Below, in pieces: positions 1 to 6,113 of a DNA stretch of 6,113 nucleotides. The notes under the pieces were generated by a model, which saw nothing but the letters and a program-made list of their open reading frames with translations, was not told where the DNA came from and searched no databases. Location: positions 14,696 through 20,808 of the forward strand of contig JACDCP010000014.1 of NCBI GenBank assembly GCA_013817465.1, in the 5' to 3' direction. Position numbers and translations under genes: made by a program. This stretch comes from Gammaproteobacteria bacterium. Lineage in GTDB: Bacteria; Pseudomonadota; Gammaproteobacteria; Steroidobacterales; JACDCP01. The first letter of the stretch is position 1. Each line of letters opens with the position of its first letter.

Positions 1-1329
<1,329 letters not shown>

Positions 1330-1333
1330 GCCG

Positions 1334-2155
1334 ATGGCCGGGACGCTGGCGGGCAAGACGCTGTTCATCAGCGGTGGCAGCCGCGGCATCGGCCATGCCA
1401 TCGCGGTACGAGCCGCGCGTGACGGCGCTAACGTAGCGGTGGCGGCCAAAACAGCCAGCCCGCATCCGAAGCTGCCGGGCACCATCCATACCGCAGCGGA
1501 GGACATCGAGGCCGCCGGCGGCAAAGCCCTGCCGCTCGAGGTCGACATCCGCGACGAGCGCCGGGTAGTCGGAGCGGTCGAGGAAACCGCCAGTACGTTC
1601 GGCGGCGTCGATATCCTCGTCAACAACGCCAGCGCTATCTACCTGACCGGCACGCTGGATACGCCCATGCGCCGCTTCGATCTCATGTTCGGTGTCAATG
1701 TGCGCGGCACGTTCGTCTGCTCCCAGGCGGCGATTCCCTGGCTCCGGCGATCCGCCAATCCGCACATCCTGAATCTGTCGCCGCCGCTCGCTCTGCATCC
1801 ACGCTGGTTCAGGGACCATACGGCCTACACCATGGCGAAGTACGGCATGAGTATGTGCGTGCTCGGTATGGCTGCCGAATTTGCCGGCGACCGCATCGCA
1901 GTAAACGCCCTCTGGCCACGCACCGTCATTGCGACCGCCGCGCTGGCGATGCTGGGCGCCGCCGTGCGTCCGGAAAACTGCCGTAGGCCGGAGATCGTTG
2001 CTGATGCGGCACACGCGATCCTCACCCGCGACAGCCGCGAGCTGACCGGACAGTTCCTGATCGACGAGGACGTGCTGCGCGAAGCCGGCGTCACCGACTT
2101 CGAGCAATACGCGGTGGCGCCCGGTCAGCCGCTGCTGCCCGACCTGTTCCTGTAA
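1334..2155 (+). CDS. HSDL2-like short-chain dehydrogenase/reductase (SDR)
   Basis: This is a 273-residue NAD(P)-dependent oxidoreductase with the classical SDR layout. The cofactor loop is SGGSRGIG (13-20), followed by NNAS (97-100), Asn122 in NVRGT, Ser149 in NLSPP, and YTMAK (Tyr165, Lys169). The catalytic tetrad is therefore complete. Stretches such as AAKTASPHPKLPGTIHTAAE, NLSPPL, AYTMAKYGMSMCVLGMA and VNALWPRT resemble, from memory, the SDR domain of hydroxysteroid dehydrogenase-like protein 2. The SCP2 sterol-carrier domain of animal HSDL2 is absent. The substrate is unknown; steroid or fatty acyl activity is only a family-level guess. ATG 1334 was chosen because it sits just before the first beta strand. 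The frame is open upstream to 1307, but only inside acnA. No strong ribosome site is visible, so translation may be coupled to acnA. The TAA stop touches the first repeat copy. Confidence 0.95.
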   Translation: MAGTLAGKTLFISGGSRGIGHAIAVRAARDGANVAVAAKTASPHPKLPGTIHTAAEDIEAAGGKALPLEVDIRDERRVVGAVEETASTFGGVDILVNNASAIYLTGTLDTPMRRFDLMFGVNVRGTFVCSQAAIPWLRRSANPHILNLSPPLALHPRWFRDHTAYTMAKYGMSMCVLGMAAEFAGDRIAVNALWPRTVIATAALAMLGAAVRPENCRRPEIVADAAHAILTRDSRELTGQFLIDEDVLREAGVTDFEQYAVAPGQPLLPDLFL

Positions 2156-2234
2156 TGGGGACATTCCTGATTTCACGTCCCACTCTGTTCTCACGAGCGG
2201 AATACGCCGTGCGAAATCAGGAATGTCCCCATTA
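2153..2234. terminator. Long inverted repeat after the dehydrogenase, possible bidirectional transcription stop
   Basis: Bases 2153-2174 and 2213-2234 are perfect reverse complements over 22 bp, separated by 38 nt. RNA from either strand could form a long stem directly after the dehydrogenase stop. Copy 1 can pair alternatively with copies 3 or 4; with copy 4 the arms are 2155-2176 and 2287-2308, also 22 bp. There is no U-tract after the stem, so this is not a classical rho-independent terminator. A role in ending or insulating the two convergent transcripts, or in protecting their 3' ends, is inferred from position and pairing only. Confidence 0.35.
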
Positions 2235-2310
2235 CGATCGGGATCCCTCGTACGAAATCAGGAATGTCCCCATTTCCGCTTGCGTTGTGAAATCAGGAAT
2301 GTCCCCATCA
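2153..2310. repeat. Cluster of four ~21-nt repeats between convergent genes
   Basis: The core GAAATCAGGAATGTCCCCAT occurs four times. Plus-strand copies lie at 2213-2233, 2254-2274 and 2289-2308. One minus-strand copy lies at 2154-2174. The first three are identical over 21 nt; the last is identical over 20 nt, then reads C instead of T. Spacers between the direct copies are 19 and 14 nt and are unrelated in sequence. Copy 1 overlaps the dehydrogenase TAA (2153-2155). Copy 4 runs into the metallopeptidase stop, whose complement is TCA at 2308-2310. The 152-nt gap between the two genes therefore consists mainly of repeats. From memory, very similar GGGGACATTCCTGATTTC elements recur in proteobacterial intergenic regions, sometimes near REP-associated tyrosine transposases. 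No such transposase is in this window, and the family link is unverified. Confidence 0.9.
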
Positions 2311-3105
2311 CAGCACGGTCGCCCAGGGCGGCACGTCGCGCCAGGCATCGGCGAGACGCCGGTCGAGGGCGCGCGCGTCTGGTTGATGGCGCTCGACGAG
2401 CGCCCAGTAGCGCGCCGAATGATCCAGATGACGCGTATGGCAGAGCTCGTGCATGAGCAGGTAACGGACCAGCTCGGGGGCCAGAAACAGCAGGCAGCAA
2501 TTGAGGCTGATGGTGCCGCTGGCCGAGCAGCTACCCCAGCGCGTGCGCTGATTGCGGATCTGCACTCGCTTGTACTTGAGACCAGCATGCGCGGCAAGCT
2601 GTGCGAGCTGCGGGGCCAGGTACGCGCGGGCTTGTGCCGCGAGCCAGCGGCGTAAGGCCAGGCGACCGGCTTCCTGCTCCGCGTCCGCGCCGCGCACCTC
2701 GAGATGGCCGGGCGATTCCACGACCTGCGTGCGATCGCCTCCGCGCGAGCTGTAACTCACCGTCCAGCGCCGGTTCAGCGCAACTAGCTCGATGCGGGCG
2801 GGCGCCTGGAGGTCGGGACGCGGATAGCGGCCCTGCAGCTCGCGCGCCGTGCGGTCGATCCATTCCCTGTTCCCGCTGATGAAGCGCTGCACCGTGTGCG
2901 GCCGCGTGCGTCGCGGCACGACGACTTCAACGCGTCCGTAGGGGAATACCCGTATCGACATGCGCTTGGCGCGCGTGCTTACGCGCACGCGCAGCTCCGG
3001 GGCAACGCCGGCAGATGAGAACAGTTGCAACTGGGCGCCGCGCGGCACTGCATCCGCACGCGCCGGGCGCGCTTTGGCAGACCGATGAGAAACCCTGTTC
3101 TTCAT
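2308..3105 (-). CDS. YgjP-like zinc metallopeptidase-fold protein (M48 family, former DUF45)
   Basis: This is a 265-residue predicted cytoplasmic protein with no signal peptide or membrane segment. The C-terminal half carries the family hallmark: RTRWGSCSASGTISLN (187-202), then HELCH (219-223), with His229 in DHS as the likely third zinc ligand and Glu220 as the catalytic residue. RYW and ERHQPD follow as is usual for the family. The N-terminal half has the usual beta-rich region (about 36-140, with RAKRMSIRVFPYGRVEVVVP). The first 30 or so residues are basic and look poorly conserved. Bacterial members are annotated as M48 or SprT-like peptidases; E. coli YgjP has also been linked to nucleotide pyrophosphohydrolysis, so peptidase activity should not be assumed. 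The ATG complementary to 3103-3105 was chosen because the open frame upstream to 3189 only translates the hairpin array. The gene is a single unit, convergent with the dehydrogenase and divergent from the exporter. Confidence 0.9.
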   Translation of the reverse strand: MKNRVSHRSAKARPARADAVPRGAQLQLFSSAGVAPELRVRVSTRAKRMSIRVFPYGRVEVVVPRRTRPHTVQRFISGNREWIDRTARELQGRYPRPDLQAPARIELVALNRRWTVSYSSRGGDRTQVVESPGHLEVRGADAEQEAGRLALRRWLAAQARAYLAPQLAQLAAHAGLKYKRVQIRNQRTRWGSCSASGTISLNCCLLFLAPELVRYLLMHELCHTRHLDHSARYWALVERHQPDARALDRRLADAWRDVPPWATVL

Positions 3106-3117
3106 CAGACTGCCCAA

Positions 3118-3237
3118 GCGACACAGGGACGTGTCGCCATTTTCACGAGCAGAGAGCTCGCGAAAATGCTCGCGATCCGAAAATCGCAATTTTCGGATCG
3201 CAGGATTGAAAAAGCCATGGACGGCTTTTTCAACCTG
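3118..3237. repeat. Array of four back-to-back hairpins in the divergent intergenic region
   Basis: Four inverted repeats fill 120 nt almost without gaps. H1 has arms 3118-3124 and 3131-3137 (GCGACAC/GTGTCGC, 7 bp, 6-nt loop). H2 has arms 3138-3150 and 3156-3168 (13 bp, one mismatch, 5-nt loop). H3 has arms 3172-3184 and 3189-3201 (GCGATCCGAAAAT and its complement, 13 bp perfect, 4-nt loop). H4 has arms 3206-3216 and 3223-3233 (TTGAAAAAGCC, 11 bp perfect, 6-nt loop), extended by CAGG/CCTG at 3201-3204 and 3234-3237 around a bulged A3205. GCTCGCGA is also directly repeated at 3156 and 3168, and GAAAAT/ATTTTC words recur, so alternative pairings are possible. The array begins 12 nt upstream of the metallopeptidase ATG. 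It could be a 5' leader structure, a mosaic repeat or a transcription barrier. Confidence 0.85.
3201..3237. terminator. A-tract/stem/T-tract hairpin, possible bidirectional terminator
   Basis: TTGAAAAAGCC, a 6-nt loop and GGCTTTTTCAA form a stem that places A5 before and T5 after a short GC core. This is the symmetrical look of a bidirectional intrinsic terminator. The GC core is only three base pairs and the T-run pairs within the stem, so strength is doubtful. No gene ends nearby: both flanking genes point away from it. It would therefore act only on readthrough or on upstream-initiated RNA. From memory, the segment ending in TTTTTCAACCTGCTA resembles a TTTTTCAACAGCCTGCTA repeat common in gammaproteobacterial intergenic DNA, which is an alternative explanation. 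Confidence 0.3.
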
Positions 3238-3322
3238 CTATAAGAGCGGGCGCTCCCTGTGGGCGCCGACCGTTTCATGGGCGTGGACTGTCGCTCCAGG
3301 TAATCGAAACCGGCAACGCGGG

Positions 3323-3346
3323 CCGCCGGATTATCTGCCCCGGCGG
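3323..3346. repeat. GC-rich inverted repeat upstream of the exporter operon
   Basis: CCGCCGG (3323-3329) and CCGGCGG (3340-3346) are perfect 7-bp reverse complements around a 10-nt AT-richer loop. The element lies about 75 bp before the ATPase start and about 20 bp before a possible -35 box. It could be an operator-like dyad or a chance GC palindrome. The rest of 3238-3420 shows no gene and no other clear element apart from the possible promoter. Confidence 0.4.
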
Positions 3347-3367
3347 TGAACGCCTGGGCACTCCATT

Positions 3368-3396
3368 TTGACCGGATGGTACATTATTCCGATCCT
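3368..3396 (+). promoter_or_regulatory. Possible sigma-70 type promoter for the exporter operon
   Basis: TTGACC (3368-3373) matches the -35 consensus in five of six positions. After a 17-bp spacer comes GATCCT (3391-3396), which matches the -10 consensus in only three of six. TACATT (3380-3385) fits a -10 box better (four of six) but has no good -35 partner. The segment is the AT-richest part just before the ATPase gene, which is why a promoter is suggested here. Transcription from it would leave a leader of only about 20 nt before the ATG at 3421. Confidence 0.3.
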
Positions 3397-3420
3397 GTTT
3401 CGCGAGGCTTTCAAGGTGCC

Positions 3421-4305
3421 ATGGAACCTATTTTGAGGGTTGACAAACTCGTCAAACGCTATCCCGGCACCGAAGCCGTGCGGGGCGTCAGTTTCAGCGT
3501 CGGCGAGGGCACCTGTTTCGGCCTGCTGGGCCCGAACGGCGCCGGCAAGACGACCACCGTCGAGATCATGGAAGGGATCCTGCCTGCGACCTCAGGGGAA
3601 GTCCGCTACCGCGGCCGGCCGATCGGCGCCGCCTTTCGCGAGGACGCCGGCATCCAGTTCCAGACCACCGCGCTGCAGGACTTCCTGACTGTGCGCGAGA
3701 CGCTCGAGCTGTTCGGACGACTTTATTCGGCTCGCGCAAATCTCGACGAGCTGATCACCGTCTGTTCGCTCGAGCCGATACTGACTCGCGACGTGCGCAA
3801 GATCTCCGGAGGCCAGCGCCAGCGTCTGCTGCTCGCCGTGGCCCTCGTGAACGATCCGGCCATCCTTTTTCTGGATGAGCCGACGACGGGGCTCGATCCG
3901 CAGGCGCGGCGCAACTTCTGGGATCTCGTGCGCGCCATCAAGGCACGCAACAAGACGGTCATCCTGACCACGCACTACATGGAAGAGGCTTATCACCTGT
4001 GCGACGAAATCGCCATCATGGATCACGGCCGGATCATTGCGCAGGGGCCGCCCGAAAAGCTTCTCGAGGAGCATTTTCGTGACACGGTGCTCGAGCTGCC
4101 GCGCGAGGATTTCACCGCCGACCCGGGTGCGCTTCCCTGGCAGGTGCTGGTCTCCGGCGACAGCGTGGAGATGTCGGTGCCGGACGTGGACCTGGCGATC
4201 CGCGCGCTCGCCGGGCATGGCGTATCGCTCGGACGCCTGCGCATCCGGCCGCGCAACCTGGAGGATCTGTTCCTCGAGCTGACCGGCCGGGAGCTGCGCG
4301 CATGA
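3421..4305 (+). CDS. ABC-2 type exporter, ATP-binding subunit
   Basis: This 294-residue protein is the energy-coupling subunit of an ABC exporter; it binds and hydrolyses ATP at the inner face of the membrane. All nucleotide-binding motifs are present in order. Walker A is GPNGAGKTT (37-45), the Q-loop is at Gln81, the signature is ISGGQ (128-132, Ile replacing the usual Leu), Walker B is AILFLDE (147-153), the D-loop is around GLD (157-159), and the H-loop is His185 in TTHYMEEA. A C-terminal extension (about 210-294, ending PRNLEDLFLELTGRELRA) is the accessory domain seen in CcmA/DrrA-like ATPases. ATG 3421 was chosen because AAGG lies four bases upstream and the domain starts at once with ILRVDKLVKRY. 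An in-frame ATG at 3346 would add a tail that reads through the probable promoter. Its stop overlaps the permease start. The substrate is unknown. Confidence 0.96.
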   Translation: MEPILRVDKLVKRYPGTEAVRGVSFSVGEGTCFGLLGPNGAGKTTTVEIMEGILPATSGEVRYRGRPIGAAFREDAGIQFQTTALQDFLTVRETLELFGRLYSARANLDELITVCSLEPILTRDVRKISGGQRQRLLLAVALVNDPAILFLDEPTTGLDPQARRNFWDLVRAIKARNKTVILTTHYMEEAYHLCDEIAIMDHGRIIAQGPPEKLLEEHFRDTVLELPREDFTADPGALPWQVLVSGDSVEMSVPDVDLAIRALAGHGVSLGRLRIRPRNLEDLFLELTGRELRA

Positions 4306-5318
4306 TAAGGCGCATGCTTGCCGTGCTGCACGCGCGCAACCTGGAGTTCGTTCGCGACCGCTCTTCGCTCGGCTGGAACATCCTGCTGCCAGTATTGCTG
4401 GTATTCGGTCTCGCCTTCGTTTTTTCCGGCGACGAGAAACCCCTCTACCAGGTCGGCGTGCTGAGCGGCGGGAACCCGCTGAAAGCGGAGACGCATCCTT
4501 TTCTGGACACGAAATACATCGGCTTCTTCGCTGCCGGCAGCGAGGAGGAGGCGGTCTGGGAGCTCGAGCACCACCGCATGGACATGCTGCTCGATCTGCG
4601 TCAGCCGGCGCGCTACTGGATCAACGAGGATTCGCCGCAAGGCTATATTCTGGAAAAGCTCCTGCTGCAGTCCGATCCGGCCGGCTTCGCCAGGGCCACG
4701 GTCACCGGGCCGCGCATCCGTTACGTCGACTGGCTGCTGCCCGGCATCCTGGGCATGAACATGATGTTCAGCTGCCTGTTCGGCGTTGGCTACGTCGTCG
4801 TGCGCTACCGCAAAAGCGGCTTTCTCAAGCGGCTGCGCGGGACGCCCTTGCGCGCCCTCGAATTCATCATCGCGCAGGTGCTCTCACGCATCATGCTGAT
4901 CATGGTGATCACGAGCTTCGTGTTCTTCGGCACCACGACCCTGTTGCAGACGCCGATGGCGGGCAGCTACCTCGACTTGTTCTTCGTCGCCACCCTGGGT
5001 GCCGTGTCGCTGATCGCGCTCGGTCTCGTGGTCGCTGCGCGCGTCGACAGCGAAGAGCTGGCGGGCGGCATCCTCAACATGATCAGCTGGCCGATGATGC
5101 TGATCTCCGGTGTCTGGTTCTCCATGGAAGCTGCGCACCCGCTCATGCAAAAGGCCGCCGAGGCCTTGCCGCTCACCCAGATCCTCGACGCCGCGCGGGC
5201 CATCATGCTGGATGGCGCGACGCTGGCTGATGTGCGCGCCGAGCTCGTGGTGCTCGTGGGCATGAGTGTCGTCTTTCTCACGCTCGGCGCGGCGCTATTC
5301 AAGTGGCGTCTGGACTGA
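4302..5318 (+). CDS. ABC-2 type exporter, membrane permease subunit
   Basis: This 338-residue inner-membrane protein forms the translocation path for the preceding ATPase. Its ATG shares an ATGA with the ATPase stop, so the two are translationally coupled. It has the usual six-segment ABC-2 layout. TM1 is at about 24-42 (WNILLPVLLVFGLAFVFS), followed by a large extracytoplasmic loop (43-142). TM2 is at about 143-167, and YRKSGFLKRLRGTPL (169-183) is the cytoplasmic motif typical of DrrB/YhhJ-like permeases. TM3 is at about 187-215, TM4 at 224-246, TM5 at 253-274 (SWPMMLISGVWFS) and TM6 at 313-333. The basic first 20 residues fit a cytoplasmic N-terminus. Family members export drugs, polysaccharides, lipids or unknown compounds, and nothing here picks one. 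The last 24 bases overlap the oppositely oriented TPR gene. Confidence 0.96.
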   Translation: MIRRMLAVLHARNLEFVRDRSSLGWNILLPVLLVFGLAFVFSGDEKPLYQVGVLSGGNPLKAETHPFLDTKYIGFFAAGSEEEAVWELEHHRMDMLLDLRQPARYWINEDSPQGYILEKLLLQSDPAGFARATVTGPRIRYVDWLLPGILGMNMMFSCLFGVGYVVVRYRKSGFLKRLRGTPLRALEFIIAQVLSRIMLIMVITSFVFFGTTTLLQTPMAGSYLDLFFVATLGAVSLIALGLVVAARVDSEELAGGILNMISWPMMLISGVWFSMEAAHPLMQKAAEALPLTQILDAARAIMLDGATLADVRAELVVLVGMSVVFLTLGAALFKWRLD

Positions 5319-6053
5319 CGAGACCAGCTCGCGCGCCCAGGCGTACTCGGGCGCGATGAGCAGCGCCTGCTCGAGCTCGTTGCGCGCGCGCATGATGTCG
5401 TCGTTCGCCAGGTAAAGTGTGCCGAGATAAGCATGCGCTTCGGCTCGGCCCCAGTCGGGCCATCCGTTGCGCGGCGGCTCTTCCTGCTCGAACAGGTAAA
5501 GCGCCCGCTCGAGGCCGGCCACCGCGACCTGGGGATCGCCGTCGGGCGGTCGATGATAGCGATCGATGGCGGCCAGCAGCTCGACGCGCGGATTTTTCGG
5601 GCCGAGCTCGCGGGCCTTGCGCAGGTGACTTGCCGCGCTCCGCGAAGACAGGACGGCCTTGAGCGGCGACAGATCGCCCTGCAGGCCCTGACAGACGGCA
5701 ATCAGGGCGTGTGCCTCGGCTAACATGGCATCGCGCTCCAATGCCTCTACAGCGTGCTCGATACAGCCGTCGAGATGGCCCGACGCCGCTTCCTCTTCTT
5801 CCTGCAGAGCGAGCTGCGCCAGCCGGAATTCGACGTAGGCAAACTGGAAATGCACAAGCGGCGCAGCATCGTCATCGTCGACCAGCCCTGCCAGATCTTC
5901 CCGCGTCGCGCGCAGGGCGGTGCTATCGCGAGTGTAGACTGCGTATTGAACACGCGCGAACACGTCCGCCAGCGTCTCGAGCTTCCCGGCGGCGATCGCG
6001 GGCATCGCAGTCGCCAGAAGAACGACGCCAAGCCAGAGTGGTATGCGGTCCAT
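5295..6053 (-). CDS. Secreted TPR-containing protein of unknown function
   Basis: This is a 252-residue predicted exported protein. The N-terminus MDR followed by a hydrophobic run IPLWLGVVLLATAMPAIAA looks like a Sec signal peptide, with cleavage likely after AIA or IAA (about residues 21-22). No lipobox cysteine is present. The mature part is alpha-helical and rich in Ala, Leu, Arg and Glu. The clearest TPR is about 203-236 (AEAHAYLGTLYLANDDIMRARNELEQALLIAP), and a degenerate repeat lies near residues 95-130 (CIEHAVEALERDAMLAEAHALIAVCQG). No enzymatic motif was recognised, so a periplasmic scaffold or partner role is only a guess. The ATG at 6053 is preferred because it puts a short basic segment before the hydrophobic core. 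In-frame ATG 6098 or GTG 6068 are alternatives, and no start has a strong ribosome site. The gene converges on the exporter and overlaps it by 24 bp. Confidence 0.82.
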   Translation of the reverse strand: MDRIPLWLGVVLLATAMPAIAAGKLETLADVFARVQYAVYTRDSTALRATREDLAGLVDDDDAAPLVHFQFAYVEFRLAQLALQEEEEAASGHLDGCIEHAVEALERDAMLAEAHALIAVCQGLQGDLSPLKAVLSSRSAASHLRKARELGPKNPRVELLAAIDRYHRPPDGDPQVAVAGLERALYLFEQEEPPRNGWPDWGRAEAHAYLGTLYLANDDIMRARNELEQALLIAPEYAWARELVSSVQTPLE

Positions 6054-6106
6054 CCGCTGTCGGCGCACGGTCGCGAGGGTCTCCTCATCCAGTGCCATTG
6101 CCGCGG

Positions 6107-6112
6107 ATTGTA
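6107..6112 (-). promoter_or_regulatory. Possible -10 box for the TPR gene
   Basis: The minus strand reads TACAAT here, matching the sigma-70 -10 consensus in five of six positions. The -35 region lies beyond the window edge and cannot be checked. If real, transcription would begin near 6100. That leaves almost no leader for an ATG at 6098 and about 47 nt for the ATG at 6053, so it favours the shorter protein. Confidence 0.3.
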
Positions 6113-6113
6113 C

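Noticed and set aside
2213..2308. Three direct repeats resembling a short CRISPR array
   Set aside because: Spacers are only 19 and 14 nt, a fourth copy is inverted, the repeat is short for CRISPR, and no cas gene is present.
2155..2655. Plus-strand open frame of 166 codons starting inside the repeat cluster
   Set aside because: Its N-terminus is the translated repeat (MGTFLIS, NQECPH, IRNVP, KSGMSP) and the rest is antisense to the YgjP-like gene, which has clear family motifs.
3106..3189. N-terminal extension of the metallopeptidase to an ATG at 3189
   Set aside because: The added 28 residues are translated hairpin H1-H3 sequence, and the conserved domain starts well after the ATG at 3105.
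3346..3420. N-terminal extension of the ABC ATPase to an ATG at 3346
   Set aside because: The extension would read through the likely promoter. ATG 3421 has an AAGG ribosome-site-like sequence and sits at the usual distance from the first beta strand and Walker A.
3592..4640. Overlapping minus-strand frames of about 205-208 codons
   Set aside because: They are antisense to the ABC ATPase and permease, whose motifs and membrane segments are intact. They are shadow frames.
5332..5355. CGCGCCC/GGGCGCG inverted repeat just after the permease stop, as a terminator
   Set aside because: The 7-bp stem has no T-run after it and lies within the TPR coding sequence. In DNA this GC-rich such a palindrome can arise by chance.
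4967..5701. Minus-strand frame of 244 codons
   Set aside because: It runs antisense to the permease and out of frame through the TPR gene. Its composition (Arg/Ser/Ala/Pro-rich) and lack of domains mark it as a shadow.

Overview
The window looks like ordinary chromosomal DNA from a GC-rich proteobacterium, most likely a gammaproteobacterium. This placement is inferred from the AcnA-type aconitase, the HSDL2-like dehydrogenase, the YgjP-type metallopeptidase and the style of the intergenic repeats. No rRNA or other marker fixes the taxon. Six protein-coding genes fill most of the window. No tRNA, rRNA, CRISPR array, transposase or phage gene was seen.

Layout, left to right. (1) Positions 1-1329 (+) hold the 3' half of an aconitase A gene whose start lies outside the window. 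Four bases later an HSDL2-type short-chain dehydrogenase begins (1334-2155, +), almost certainly in the same transcript. (2) Positions 2153-2310 hold four copies of a 20-22 nt repeat, one inverted relative to the other three. The outer copies run into the stop codons of the two converging genes on either side. (3) A YgjP-like M48-family metallopeptidase lies on the minus strand (3105-2308). (4) Positions 3106-3420 form a 315-bp divergent intergenic region. It begins with four hairpins packed end to end (3118-3237), has another inverted repeat at 3323-3346, and may contain a promoter just before the next operon. (5) Positions 3421-5318 (+) hold a two-gene ABC-2 type exporter: an ATPase, then a membrane permease, overlapping in an ATGA junction. 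(6) Positions 6053-5295 (-) hold a probable secreted TPR-containing protein that converges on the permease and overlaps its 3' end by 24 bp.

How the genes work together: acnA and the dehydrogenase are probably co-transcribed, but a shared pathway is not evident. The ATPase and permease form one transporter whose substrate cannot be read from sequence. The metallopeptidase gene is bounded on both sides by repeat-rich DNA, so it may have been inserted between the acnA unit and the exporter operon. I see no convincing new multi-gene system. The most unusual content is the repeat and hairpin structure around the metallopeptidase gene.
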